From contig CBIHPP010000024.1 of NCBI GenBank assembly GCA_966212235.1, forward strand, positions 1 to 64,000: a stretch of 64,000 nt of DNA, given 5' to 3'. The DNA is from Niastella sp966212235. GTDB taxonomy: Bacteria; Bacteroidota; Bacteroidia; Chitinophagales; Chitinophagaceae. This document shows, piece after piece, positions 35,216-43,852 of the stretch. The notes below the pieces were generated by a model. The model was not told the origin of the DNA. It worked only from the letters and a program-made list of their open reading frames with translations, and did not search any database. Position 1 is the first letter of the stretch. The number at the start of each line of letters is the position of its first letter. The translations under genes and the position numbers were made by a program.

Positions 35216-36691
35216 TTATTGTTTCTGAGGATCTGTCAATTTAAGTACGAAATTCAATTCCGTATCTACACCTCTTATTAGGTCTTCCATTGCTGGTTGG
35301 ATGTAGAAGTCGGGGAAAACACCTCTTCCTTTGATAAAATCTACATTATTAACTTTTTTCGTCAAAGGGACCTCTACTCTTATTTTAGTATTGGGCAATT
35401 GTAGCCTTGCATACGCATCCGATGTGTTTCCTTCCATTGTTCCTCCTGTTTCTTCGCCAATGAATACGGCTCTTTTGTGCGCCTTTAAAAAAGTGGCCAC
35501 CACTGATGCCATGGAGCCAGATGCCCCATTTGTTAAAACATAGACCTTTCCCTTATAATGGTTTTTATCGGGTTGCTGCACTTTATACAACTGATTGTAA
35601 TGCTCCTTTTTAAGTCTATAAATGCCAGGACCGGTTTGGTAAACAAGTGAATCAATAAAAAACAGGTCTTTTCCGTTCTCCAAATAATCAACAACAGGAG
35701 GATAACCTACAAATTTTTCCTCGGTATAGTCATAATGCTTATATGGTTTTGTCAAAAGATAGGTTATCAACTTCTCTCCGGTGCCATCGCCACCTTCATT
35801 ATTTCTTAGATCCAGGATCAGTTTTTGGGTTCCGCTTTTATTCAACTGTTGAAAAATGCTATCATACAAGCGGTAGAAGTCTTGTTTAAAGTCGTTTCTA
35901 TGCCACTTTAAAAAAGAGGATATACGTAAGTAGGCTACATCCGGCTTTAGGTATTTGAACTCCAGGGGTGCCTTGTATCCTATTCGTTGTTGATAAAATT
36001 TCTTATAGGATTCATGATCAATAGCAGCTATTGTTGCAATCCTCTTTTCCATTTTTACATCCGGATGAATGAATTCTATTGTAAAAGAAATCGTGTCTTC
36101 GATGAAGATGGGGTAGTTTAGATCAAATAGATTTTCATTCTGGGTCATGCTATAATCCTCAAGATGCCTGGTATTAAAGGTCTGTATATATCCGTCGGAT
36201 GGAATGGTTGGCAGCAATGCATTTAATATATCTTCCGTCGAATGTCCATTGATCGAAAGTATTTCAGATCCTGTTGGAAGAATACTCGCGACATCCACAT
36301 TTTTTAAAACATATAATCTTCTGTCAAGTAGTTTTAGTGAGAAGGGAATATAATGCTTTGATCTTTGCAATTGCTGGTAATAGTCTTTGGATGGTGTTGG
36401 AATAAGGTGTTCGTCGTTGACCTTTGCACAGGCTAAAGTTATTACTTTGTAAAATTGAATCTCCGTCATCGGCTGTTCCAGGAGCTTAAACTGATCGTTT
36501 AAGTACTTACTTATGACAACGCTATCGGTGAACCTATAAAGACTTGGATAAGTAGTTTCCAGCGTTTTTCGTAATATAAGAAAATCTTCCTTTAGCTCTT
36601 TAGGTGTATATACTTTGGGTTCCGATCGATCTTGCCCTATGCTTACTAAACTGATGATAAGAAACAGAAAAGACAGTAAGCATGGTTTCAT
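35216..36691 (-). CDS. S41 family peptidase (CtpA-like), second copy
   Basis: 491 residues from MKPCLLSFLF, with a signal peptide ending SIGQ. The core motifs LILDLRNNEGGDGTGEKL, the Ser region LTNGASGSMASVV and GEETGGTMEGNTSD match its paralogue at 29604-31121, with clear but not close similarity. It follows the MFS transporter gene on the same strand with a 23-bp gap when this start is used. Periplasmic peptidase, substrate unknown. Confidence 0.9.
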   Translation of the reverse strand: MKPCLLSFLFLIISLVSIGQDRSEPKVYTPKELKEDFLILRKTLETTYPSLYRFTDSVVISKYLNDQFKLLEQPMTEIQFYKVITLACAKVNDEHLIPTPSKDYYQQLQRSKHYIPFSLKLLDRRLYVLKNVDVASILPTGSEILSINGHSTEDILNALLPTIPSDGYIQTFNTRHLEDYSMTQNENLFDLNYPIFIEDTISFTIEFIHPDVKMEKRIATIAAIDHESYKKFYQQRIGYKAPLEFKYLKPDVAYLRISSFLKWHRNDFKQDFYRLYDSIFQQLNKSGTQKLILDLRNNEGGDGTGEKLITYLLTKPYKHYDYTEEKFVGYPPVVDYLENGKDLFFIDSLVYQTGPGIYRLKKEHYNQLYKVQQPDKNHYKGKVYVLTNGASGSMASVVATFLKAHKRAVFIGEETGGTMEGNTSDAYARLQLPNTKIRVEVPLTKKVNNVDFIKGRGVFPDFYIQPAMEDLIRGVDTELNFVLKLTDPQKQ

Positions 36692-36714
36692 TAGAATGTA
36701 GGTTTTAGGTAACA

Positions 36715-38013
36715 TCAGCGTATTTCTTTATCAATATAAGAGGTGTATTTTGTATCTCTGACAACTGCATATACTGTGAGGGAGATAAGGATACATACCG
36801 TAACATACCAGTAAAACAGTGACTCATGGCCGATCTTCTTGAAGTATAACGCAATATATTCAGCCGTACCCCCAAAGATCGCAACGGTAAGCGCGTAAGG
36901 CAATCCTACCCCCAGCGCCCTTACTTCTGCAGGGAACAGTTCTGCCTTAACAACGGCATTGATAGAAGTATATCCGCTGATGATGATCAGCGCGGCTAAT
37001 ATCAGAAAAAACGCACCCCACTCAGTGGTCGTGTGACTGATCGCCGTAAGAATAGGCACTGTGAATAAAGTGCCCAGGATACCAAAGCCCAGCAGAAGAG
37101 GTTTACGACCTATCTTATCACTCAGCCTTCCGAACAACGGTTGTATACACGCGTAGATCAGCATCAGCCAGAAAGTTAGTTGTGTAGAACGCTCCTTGCT
37201 GAGATGTACCGTATTTACCAGGAATTTCTGCATGTAGGTAGTATAGGTATAAAAAGCCAATGTTCCACCCATAGTGAGACCAACCACAGTCAGCACCGCA
37301 CGCGGATGTTCCTTTAATAATGTGGTAACAGATCCACGTTTTGCATCCTTTTTCTCCACCACAATTGTCTCCTGCATATGCTGACGAATGATAAGCGCAA
37401 ATAACGAAAGTACCGCACCAATTACAAACGGGATTCGCCAGCCCCAATCGTGTAACTGTTCAGAAGTCAGGAATACCTTTTGCAGCAACATTTGTACACC
37501 CAGCGCAATTAGCTGGCCCCCTATAAGGGTAACATATTGAAAGCTGGAATAGAAACCACGTTTTCCCGGCGTAGAGATTTCGCTTAGGTAAGTCGCGGAA
37601 GTACCATATTCTCCACCCACGCTAAGCCCCTGAATCAACCGGGCCGTAAGCAGCATAATGGGAGAAAGGATACCTGCAGAAGCAAAGGAAGGAGCCAGCG
37701 CGATCATAAGACTACCTGCTGACATTAGCAGAACAGACAGCGTCATAGAAGTTTTACGTCCAGCCCGGTCTGCAATACTGCCAAATAACCATCCGCCGAT
37801 GGGGCGCATCAAAAAGCCTACCGCAAAGATGGCTGCTGTATCCAGCAATTGAGCGGTGGGGTTACTTTTGGGAAAGAATACGGGCGCAAAGTATAAAGCA
37901 AAGGCAGCATAAGCGTACCAGTCATACCATTCAACCAGGTTACCAATGGAGCCTATAAAGATCGCTTTCAGCCGTTTTGCCGTATCGTATTTTTTAATAT
38001 TTGTGGTGTTCAT
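36715..38013 (-). CDS. MFS transporter, metabolite:H+ symporter type
   Basis: 432 residues with about twelve membrane helices. Family motifs are GSIADRAGRKTSM between helices 2 and 3, FSVGGEYGTSATYLSEIS-like RLIQGLSVGGEYGTSAT in helix 4-5, and LSDKIGRKPLLLG in the second half. The N-terminal SIGNLVEWYDWYAY is typical of the MHS subgroup (proline/betaine, alpha-ketoglutarate or shikimate permeases). It imports an organic acid or osmolyte with protons across the inner membrane; the substrate cannot be told. It is the first gene before the cassette-like region. Confidence 0.92.
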   Translation of the reverse strand: MNTTNIKKYDTAKRLKAIFIGSIGNLVEWYDWYAYAAFALYFAPVFFPKSNPTAQLLDTAAIFAVGFLMRPIGGWLFGSIADRAGRKTSMTLSVLLMSAGSLMIALAPSFASAGILSPIMLLTARLIQGLSVGGEYGTSATYLSEISTPGKRGFYSSFQYVTLIGGQLIALGVQMLLQKVFLTSEQLHDWGWRIPFVIGAVLSLFALIIRQHMQETIVVEKKDAKRGSVTTLLKEHPRAVLTVVGLTMGGTLAFYTYTTYMQKFLVNTVHLSKERSTQLTFWLMLIYACIQPLFGRLSDKIGRKPLLLGFGILGTLFTVPILTAISHTTTEWGAFFLILAALIIISGYTSINAVVKAELFPAEVRALGVGLPYALTVAIFGGTAEYIALYFKKIGHESLFYWYVTVCILISLTVYAVVRDTKYTSYIDKEIR

Positions 38014-38128
38014 ATTTGGTAGTGGGTAGCTGTCAAAAGTACCTTAATTTGCTTGCTATTTCGTCTGTCTATTTTCCAAATACTTATCCATTCTCGAATT
38101 TATTGCAGTTAGTTTAAAATTGTAGCCA

Positions 38129-38162
38129 ACACTTAAATATATGCCGTTAATTGGTCTTGGGA
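38129..38162. other. boundary repeat shared with 1057-1090
   Basis: AACACTTAAATATATGCC and the following GTTAATTGGTCTTGG match the sequence at 1057-1090 (AACACCTAAAATATATGCC, then GTTAACCGGCTTTGG). On the minus strand it lies just after the 38191 gene, and the next bases (GTTGGCTACAATTTTAAA) resemble the start of that gene's own unit (GTTAGCAACAACTTTTAAA). This repetition is what adjacent cassettes would show. Confidence 0.45.
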
Positions 38163-38190
38163 GGGTATAGCATCTCTCCAGCGGTATTTG

Positions 38191-38709
38191 TCACAAAAGC
38201 TTTATACTCGTGATCTCTGAAACAATGTTATTTTCATAATTGGCGATAATTAATTCATTGATTTGTCCACGTATGGTTGGAATATTTAGATCGTCTAATC
38301 TTCTCTTGGATATATTCATATCTTTAGATTTTCCAATTCCAATATGGGGAATGTACTCAATATCATTCCGCAAATTTGGAAGCAACTTTCCCGAATAGAG
38401 TTTATCGTGAAATTTCACAATATCATCAAACCCTTTTTGTGGGACAAGAAATTCATGGTAATAATCACTAAAGGCATCCTTATTTAAAATCGCTTTATTT
38501 ATTTCAAACTCTATTGTTTCCAATCCTTTTGCTTGTAGATAAATTTCATCGACAAAGATTGTTTCAGTTAAATCTGTCGTTGGAAAAACAATTGTAAAAT
38601 GCGGATTAACAACATCATAAAATAATTTATCATTCGCTTTCCTGTAGGATTGGATCCAGTTAAAGTCATCCTCACTTATTATTGGGAAAGCTAAAACCAA
38701 GAATGCCAT
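38191..38709 (-). CDS. 2'-5' RNA ligase / 2H phosphoesterase-like protein
   Basis: 172 residues. The two active-site motifs of the 2H superfamily are visible: PHFTIVFP near residue 37 and IPHIGIGK near residue 123, the latter with Gly in place of the usual Thr/Ser. Such proteins hydrolyse or ligate 2'-5' or cyclic phosphodiester bonds; some degrade signalling oligonucleotides. The gene stands alone, preceded by the boundary CGTTAGCAACAAC at 38731-38743. Cytoplasmic. Cassette passenger by context. Confidence 0.75.
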   Translation of the reverse strand: MAFLVLAFPIISEDDFNWIQSYRKANDKLFYDVVNPHFTIVFPTTDLTETIFVDEIYLQAKGLETIEFEINKAILNKDAFSDYYHEFLVPQKGFDDIVKFHDKLYSGKLLPNLRNDIEYIPHIGIGKSKDMNISKRRLDDLNIPTIRGQINELIIANYENNIVSEITSIKLL

Positions 38710-38730
38710 TTTAATGCGTTTTTTTTAAAA

Positions 38731-38743
38731 GTTGTTGCTAACG
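38731..38743 (-). other. cassette start boundary (CGTTAGCAACAAC)
   Basis: On the minus strand CGAATCGTTAGCAACAAC leads into the 38191-38709 gene. It follows directly after the TAG of the methyltransferase remnant, in the same relative place as the boundary after the intact methyltransferase at 44767. Confidence 0.4.
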
Positions 38744-38754
38744 ATTCGAATATG

Positions 38755-38827
38755 CTACCATCTACCGGCATATAACCGGGTGTCGTAGGTGATGGTGCCT
38801 ACCCTTCCGCCCGTTATTTCTTTTGAA
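38755..38827 (-). pseudogene. 3' remnant of a SAM methyltransferase
   Basis: The minus strand reads DSKEITGGRVG then TITYDTRLYAGRW and a stop. The intact methyltransferase at 44767-45522 ends ITITYDTRLYAGRWYV. Only the last 20-25 codons survive. The upstream part has been replaced by GC-rich foreign DNA, with the junction near 38827. Confidence 0.75.
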
Positions 38828-38884
38828 TCAAGGTTGCACCCATTCGGGCTCACTCGCTATGGCCGCAAAGACCTCATCGGTCAT
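38828..38884 (-). pseudogene. truncated start of a second foreign gene
   Basis: An ATG overlaps the TGA of the immunity-like gene (ATGACCGATGA) and reads MTDEVFAAIASEPEWVQP before a stop at the junction with the methyltransferase remnant. Its GC-rich codons match the upstream gene, so it is probably the cut-off beginning of the next gene of the donor operon. Confidence 0.45.
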
Positions 38885-39887
38885 AACCGTCCCCGGTCTC
38901 GAAAGATCCTCTCCCAGTGCTGGCGTAGAGCGCACGGTAGTGCTGTAGCGTCTGGTAGTCCGGGTCAGACTCCTTCATCTGGTAGTCATCGACGATGCGG
39001 CCGTTCTCATCCCACTTCTTCTCCCACAGCGTGATGCCATATTCGTACTCGCCGTCCTCTGCGAGTTGACCGTTGGCATGCCACTCACGGGCTCGCCCAT
39101 GCAACCGGCCCATCACCAGGGTGGAATCCACCATGGGCTGCCCGCTCCGGTACCACTCCTTCGTCGGCCCCCAGGGTAGCCCGTCCCGGTAGGTGACCTC
39201 GGACTTCAGCTTGCCTTCCTTGTTCAGCGTGAAGGCCACGCCGGTGAAAAGCTTGTCGTCCAGGTAGTAGCACCTGTCGTTGTCGTGGTAATCCAGGCTG
39301 TTCAGCGGGACCCGGTGCATGCGTTTCAACCAATCCGTGAACCACAGGGGCGGTTTTGCCGCGATTGCATCGAACATGGACCGGTCGGCAACGCCTTGCC
39401 ATCCCACAGCCACGGCAATGGCCTGCTCTCGCCAGGCCTGTTCTTCAGCGATGGCAATGCCCTGCTTCCTGGCGGAAGAGTGGCCCCGGTTGGCCATGGT
39501 CTCGGCGGCCTGGGCAACATCGGCCGTGGTCGTTAGCCCCCTGGCCACTGCCAGCAGTGATTCTTCGTCGTTCATCGACAGTGATTGAAGGATGCGAAGG
39601 CTAACCGTCACCGCATTGGCCAGGACTGCGTTCCCCTCCTCGTGGTACAACGCCACGATGTCCTGCACCTCTGCAAGGCAAGCCTGCACCTCGCCTGGAT
39701 CCACAAGCGCGCCGGTCGCAAACGCCCATCCGATCTCGACGGACCGGCCCACCGATTCGTAGTGGGTGCCGATCCAGCATTGCTCGTAGATGGGAACGGT
39801 ACGCACCCCGCATTCGGCCACCAGGGCGGTTCGTGCATGGCGGTTCGCACCGCGAACACGCTCAGTCAGGTCCTTGATCAAACTCAT
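38874..39887 (-). CDS. GC-rich foreign gene: immunity-like domain with MORN-like repeats
   Basis: 337 residues from MSLIKDLTERV. The N-terminal half is helical (RTALVAECGVRTVPIYEQCW ... ALYHEEGNAVLANAVTVSLR), resembling DUF416/Imm5-type immunity domains. The C-terminal part from about 225 has YwqK/MORN-like strands (YRDGLPWGPTKEWYRSGQPM, HANGQLAEDGEYEYG). The DNA is visibly GC-rich with C/G-ending codons, unlike every neighbour, pointing to a proteobacterial-type donor. The insert runs from about 38828 to 39930 and replaced most of a methyltransferase gene. Probably protects against a polymorphic toxin; inferred. Confidence 0.8.
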   Translation of the reverse strand: MSLIKDLTERVRGANRHARTALVAECGVRTVPIYEQCWIGTHYESVGRSVEIGWAFATGALVDPGEVQACLAEVQDIVALYHEEGNAVLANAVTVSLRILQSLSMNDEESLLAVARGLTTTADVAQAAETMANRGHSSARKQGIAIAEEQAWREQAIAVAVGWQGVADRSMFDAIAAKPPLWFTDWLKRMHRVPLNSLDYHDNDRCYYLDDKLFTGVAFTLNKEGKLKSEVTYRDGLPWGPTKEWYRSGQPMVDSTLVMGRLHGRAREWHANGQLAEDGEYEYGITLWEKKWDENGRIVDDYQMKESDPDYQTLQHYRALYASTGRGSFETGDGYDR

Positions 39888-39934
39888 ATATGTGCTCTCC
39901 GGCAGGCTGCCCGTGCCAGCCAATTGTCCGTACT

Positions 39935-40429
39935 TTATTCCTTGTGTTGTTCTTCTTGTTTTGAATCTGTTACCGAATACATTATTCTCTCGTTGTCAAA
40001 AGCCATATGGATCTTCTTTTCAATTTTCTTTTTGATCTGGTCGCCCATGCCAATGAGTTTATTAAACTCGTTCTTTATCAAAATCCAGTTAAACCTGGGG
40101 TCAACCACTATAACGTGAGCCTTTGCGTGGTCATTAAATAATTGGTCAATGATGTCAATCTTGTTCTTATAAATTTTTCTGCTGCTCTCAATCGGTAGTA
40201 AGAAGTATTCGTCTTCCCGGGATAGTAATTTCTTTAATTGGTCCAGGACATTTGTTTCCGGATAGAATCTAATTTCAAAAAAATTCTCCTGGGAGATGCC
40301 CCAATATCCATACTTGTCCGAAAACTCTTCACTTGACAATTCGTGAATGTCGTAATAGTGTATAATGTTCAGATGCCTCGCGACTTTGTCAAGTATTTTT
40401 TTCTTCGTCTTCTCGTCAACTATTTCCAT
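39935..40429 (-). CDS. hypothetical protein
   Basis: 164 residues from MEIVDEKTKKK; a TTG six codons upstream is less likely. Soluble, charged, with aromatic patches (YYDIHELSSEEFSDKYGYWG, FFEIRFYPETN). No family recognised; size and character suit an immunity-type protein. It is preceded by the boundary motif AACGTTAATATC and lies 48 bp upstream of the foreign gene. Confidence 0.7.
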   Translation of the reverse strand: MEIVDEKTKKKILDKVARHLNIIHYYDIHELSSEEFSDKYGYWGISQENFFEIRFYPETNVLDQLKKLLSREDEYFLLPIESSRKIYKNKIDIIDQLFNDHAKAHVIVVDPRFNWILIKNEFNKLIGMGDQIKKKIEKKIHMAFDNERIMYSVTDSKQEEQHKE

Positions 40430-40451
40430 TAGTCGGAATTTGTTCAAAAAA

Positions 40452-40490
40452 AAAAGATATTAACGTTATTCGGCCTGGCGCTCGTGCAGG
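40452..40490 (-). other. cassette-like boundary with hairpin
   Basis: On the minus strand the hairpin CCTGCACGAGCGCCAGG (40474-40490) is followed by CCGAATAACGTTAATATC, leading into the 39935-40429 gene. The AATAAC-GTTA junction is like those at 44739-44756 and 48532-48559. The rest of 40491-40757 is leader sequence without a gene. Confidence 0.35.
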
Positions 40491-40757
40491 TTTTTACGTA
40501 AAATCACAATTGCGAAGCCTTATTTCAAATGTAATCAAATTTGTTTCGAGGAGCAAAACGGAACTATTTAGTTTGCTCCATATAATAGAAAATAGGTCGA
40601 AGTAAAAAAGAGTGTGCGGTTCATAGTAGCTTTTTCTCCTTTTCGGGAAAGATATATTTTTTGGCAGCAGGCAACCCTGACAGAATGATCTCCGTTATAG
40701 AAGCAAGGTGTGCACAACCTTATCAATTTAATTCGTTTTAACAACCAACAAAGCACA

Positions 40758-41603
40758 ATGAGACTTAAAGTAATTAAATCATTTCTTTCAGTGGCAACCG
40801 CCATGGTCATTATCGTAGCTTGTAGTAAAAGTGATGATAATGATAATACCACAAAGGCTAACATCCAGCTCTCCAGCAATTCCACATTGGGGAAATACCT
40901 GACCGATAGCGTGGGTAAAACCCTTTACTACTTCTCAAATGATGCAAACGGGGGCTCTGTTTGCACGGGCGGTTGTCTTGCGGCATGGCCCGTTTTCTAT
41001 ACAGCCAATATGACACTGGGAGATACCAGTTTACATGCCGCCGATTTTGGTGTGATCACCCGCGCTGATGGTACCAAGCAAACTACCTATAAAGGGTGGC
41101 CGCTGTATTACTACACGCCAGATGTGGCCGCAGGCGACGTAAAAGGTGAAGCAGTTGGTAATGTATGGTATGTGGCAAAAACCGACTATACCATTATGCT
41201 GGCAAATACACAGTTAATAGGTAATGATGGCGTGGAGTATACCAGCCAGTACGCACCTGGTAAAGAGGTAACACAATATATGACCGATGCTTTGGGAAAA
41301 ACCCTCTACGCCTTTAAACCGGATAAGTTTAAAAAGAACACGTATACAAAGCCTGATTTTTCTAACAATGCGACCTGGCCGATATATGAGGTAATCGATA
41401 TTAAGAGCATCGCATCTATCCTGGCGAAAACGGATTTTGATACGCTCCATGTATTTGGAAAAGTACAATTGGCCTATAAAGGATGGCCGCTTTACTACTT
41501 CGGCAACGACAAACAACAAAGAGGCAATACCAAGGGTGTGAGCGTACCTAGCCCTGGTGTATGGCCAATTGTGAATAAAAATACTACGGCTGCTACACCA
41601 TAG
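40758..41603 (+). CDS. lipoprotein with Lipoprotein_15-type repeats (COG4315-like)
   Basis: 281 residues from MRLKVIKSF. The signal peptide ends in lipobox IVACSK. Two long units follow, each beginning YLTDSVGKTLYYFSNDANGG or YMTDALGKTLYAFKPD and ending in YKGWPLYYY/YKGWPLYYFGND, with CTGGCLAAWPVF in the first. This is the secreted-repeat family PF03640 of unknown function. Outer or inner membrane anchored. A clear terminator follows. It is one of only two plus-strand genes in the 38-53 kb stretch. Confidence 0.85.
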   Translation: MRLKVIKSFLSVATAMVIIVACSKSDDNDNTTKANIQLSSNSTLGKYLTDSVGKTLYYFSNDANGGSVCTGGCLAAWPVFYTANMTLGDTSLHAADFGVITRADGTKQTTYKGWPLYYYTPDVAAGDVKGEAVGNVWYVAKTDYTIMLANTQLIGNDGVEYTSQYAPGKEVTQYMTDALGKTLYAFKPDKFKKNTYTKPDFSNNATWPIYEVIDIKSIASILAKTDFDTLHVFGKVQLAYKGWPLYYFGNDKQQRGNTKGVSVPSPGVWPIVNKNTTAATP

Positions 41604-41633
41604 TAGCTTTTCGTAAAAAGGAGATATTCACGA

Positions 41634-41667
41634 GGGTGTAACTCAAAGGTTGCACCCTTTTGTTTTT
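41634..41667 (+). terminator. rho-independent terminator
   Basis: GGGTGTAAC and GTTGCACCC pair (one G-U) around TCAAAG, followed by TTTTGTTTTT. It ends the lipoprotein gene. Confidence 0.75.
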
Positions 41668-41677
41668 GCGCCCTGAT

Positions 41678-41983
41678 CTATACACCTACCTGAAAAAGCG
41701 TATCAACATCTACTTCCTTATCTCCATGACTATAAATATTCCAGCCTTTTTCAGCTAATGCATTTAAGAGTGTTCTGGCTAAATTTTGAGCCAGCATTAA
41801 AGCCTGAAAAGAATCTTCCCCGCTGACATCTGATAAATTGTCGAACAAACCTTTTAATTGAATGGGGCATGCCCAGGAACCATCTCCTTTTTGATAAGGT
41901 TGCCCAATGCATAAATTCACTTTTTTGACCTCTTCATCCGTATTCTTTAAGAATAATATTCTTTCAGCAATATAGATACGCAT
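41678..41983 (-). CDS. small DUF6968-like protein
   Basis: 101 residues. The pattern CIGQPYQKGDGSWACPIQLK, then SFQALMLAQNLARTLLNAL, matches my memory of the DUF6968 family: two beta-strands with a conserved W-x-C-P and a helix that counts bases of a small domain. Function unknown; such proteins are often found as orphan immunity-like genes. ATG at 41983. Convergent with the lipoprotein gene. Confidence 0.7.
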   Translation of the reverse strand: MRIYIAERILFLKNTDEEVKKVNLCIGQPYQKGDGSWACPIQLKGLFDNLSDVSGEDSFQALMLAQNLARTLLNALAEKGWNIYSHGDKEVDVDTLFQVGV

Positions 41984-42113
41984 AATTTATTTGAAATTAA
42001 TAAAAGTGAATATACAGGGAAAATACTAATTAAAAATCATCCGGAATAAGGCATATTAAGTTTATATTTAGATAAATAAACCTGCGGCTTTTCTTTTTTA
42101 TATTAGCGACCTT

Positions 42114-42977
42114 ATGCTTATAAAAACATTCATGACCATACACCGTGTTACTCTTTTATTTCTAATTGGAATATGGTTGTTTTCTTCCTTTACTGAAAAG
42201 AAAATAGTTTGGGTAGCCATTGGTGACTCCATCACTTACCTGAACGATCACGCAGATGAAACCGGAAATCGTGTTTCTAAAGGGTATTTAAGTCGCGTAG
42301 TGGCTGAATTGCCCAACATACATTATATTAATCAGGGGCATAACGGCTGGAAGTCGAGCGACATAGCCAGCAAGATCGATGATTTGGGCCTGGTGAAAGC
42401 AGATGTGTATACCGTGTTCTTAGGCACAAACGACTGGTGGGGAGGCCGACCTGTAGGGAGCATCGATGATTATAAAAATAATACAGGCACTAATTCTGTA
42501 TTCGGCTCATTCAGGATCATCGTCGATAAGATACGGAAGTTAAACCAGGAGGCGAAAATAGTGCTCATAACTCCTATGCAGCGTAATGATTTTGTGTATT
42601 TGTTGAATGCCACAAATAACGCGTACGGTTCATACAAAACTAAAAACGGGCAATCACTGGAAGCATTTGCCAACGCAGTGATCGCTATTGGAAAAATTGA
42701 AAATATACCCGTTATCGATCTTTACCACGATCCGCTGCTTGATCTGAAGAACCTGGTTAACTTCAAGCGTTTAAAAGATCCCCGCACAGGTAAATATGTA
42801 AATTATCAATACCCCAGGTTCACCCAAATACCATTTGATCCCCAAAAGGACGAGTATCCATATCCTCCCACTGCAGCAAATATTACTTACGATGGATTGC
42901 ATCCATCAGATAAGGGAAATGAGATCATTGCGAAAAAAGTAATAAAGACGTTCAGGCAGGTTGGGCTTGGGGAATGA
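42114..42977 (+). CDS. SGNH/GDSL hydrolase, secreted
   Basis: 287 residues. An N-terminal signal or anchor (VTLLFLIGIWLFSSF) precedes the SGNH blocks: nucleophile block VAIGDSITYL, Gly block NQGHNGWKSSD, Asn block LGTNDWWGG and the catalytic Asp-His block YDGLHPSDKG. It is an esterase/lipase or carbohydrate deacetylase of the periplasm. An alternative ATG at 42132 also precedes the signal. Plus-strand, convergent with the next gene. Confidence 0.88.
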   Translation: MLIKTFMTIHRVTLLFLIGIWLFSSFTEKKIVWVAIGDSITYLNDHADETGNRVSKGYLSRVVAELPNIHYINQGHNGWKSSDIASKIDDLGLVKADVYTVFLGTNDWWGGRPVGSIDDYKNNTGTNSVFGSFRIIVDKIRKLNQEAKIVLITPMQRNDFVYLLNATNNAYGSYKTKNGQSLEAFANAVIAIGKIENIPVIDLYHDPLLDLKNLVNFKRLKDPRTGKYVNYQYPRFTQIPFDPQKDEYPYPPTAANITYDGLHPSDKGNEIIAKKVIKTFRQVGLGE

Positions 42978-43014
42978 GGGTAAGGTCCGTAGCTGGCTTG
43001 TTGTGCATTTTTAG

Positions 43015-43749
43015 TTAATGAACCCACTTTATTGGTTTAACTTCTTTTAATTTTTCAGCATAAAAGTCAAGTCCTTCTTTCGCAGTCTCAAAAAAATGTC
43101 CGCCCATTGGTTTGTCATTGTATGACACATAAAACTTACCAAGTGTATGTGGAATTTCATCGCTATACATTGTCGGCACGATGTAAGTGTCAAGTGTCCA
43201 GGTTTCCTTAATGTCTTTATCAACGCTGAACCTTAACCAATAATGACTTGTAAAGGGAAAATAATTTGCAAAAGCTTTGTGGCTTTTGGCTTCGTTCAAT
43301 AACTCGAAATATCTCTCCTTCCATTCAGTATATTTCCAAAAACCGTTGTCATTGAAAAACATATTCTTCACTTTTGTCCAGGCATTGTCAATGTCACTAT
43401 TGGGACTTCTGAATTGAAAGTCTGAATACAATTCAAGTTCATCAAACTCTTTTTTTATAATGGTAATGTCTATTAACTTGTCTACCCAAAGGTCTATTGC
43501 GGTTGCCAATCTGTCCAGGTCTGTGAATAAACCTCTTGCAAAACAGGTCTCATAATTTAGTTTGTCTGTCTTTTCAAATAACACAATGGAAAAACTTGCT
43601 TCTGTCGCACCAAATTCTGCCCTGAAACTTTTGCCTGGTTTACTGTAAAAAGAATATCGGTCGGGTAATGTCCCGTCAATGGTCACAGCCAACTGAACGG
43701 TAGAGTTTAGGCTGTCCAACTTTTTTTGTATTTCTTTTGATAGGTGCAC
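43015..43749 (-). CDS. DUF6193-like hypothetical protein
   Basis: 244 residues starting with GTG at 43749, 18 bp after a boundary motif (GTTAGAGGC on the minus strand). Features are ARGLFTDLDRLATAIDLWV and the phrase YFPFTSHYWLRFSVD, which resembles DUF6193 proteins. Soluble. Families like this are often encoded as orphan immunity or unknown genes in variable islands. Assignment is tentative. Confidence 0.75.
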   Translation of the reverse strand: MHLSKEIQKKLDSLNSTVQLAVTIDGTLPDRYSFYSKPGKSFRAEFGATEASFSIVLFEKTDKLNYETCFARGLFTDLDRLATAIDLWVDKLIDITIIKKEFDELELYSDFQFRSPNSDIDNAWTKVKNMFFNDNGFWKYTEWKERYFELLNEAKSHKAFANYFPFTSHYWLRFSVDKDIKETWTLDTYIVPTMYSDEIPHTLGKFYVSYNDKPMGGHFFETAKEGLDFYAEKLKEVKPIKWVH

Positions 43750-43767
43750 TGTCAGTTATTTAAGTCT

Positions 43768-43781
43768 GCCTCTAACGTGTG
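43768..43781 (-). other. cassette boundary (CACACGTTAGAGGC)
   Basis: Minus-strand CACACGTTAGAGGC is close to the integron R' box GTTRRRY. It separates the 43015 and 43853 genes. Between it and the 43853 stop lies an 80-bp GC-richer stretch with CAGGTAACGACC, a possible R'' partner, but I could not fold a clean stem. Confidence 0.4.
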
Positions 43782-43852
43782 AAATCTACTTCCGTCCAGC
43801 CACCATATTGTCAGGCCCGCTGTTGGTCGTTACCTGCTGGCGTGTCGGGGTA

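Noticed and set aside
38874..39887. Assembly contamination as the cause of the GC-rich segment
   Set aside because: The junction at 38827 falls inside a methyltransferase remnant that has its paralogue 6 kb away, which fits a real insertion better than a chimera; read coverage would settle it.
40568..40885. 105-residue minus-strand frame over the lipoprotein start
   Set aside because: Antisense to a clear signal peptide and lipobox; no supporting features.
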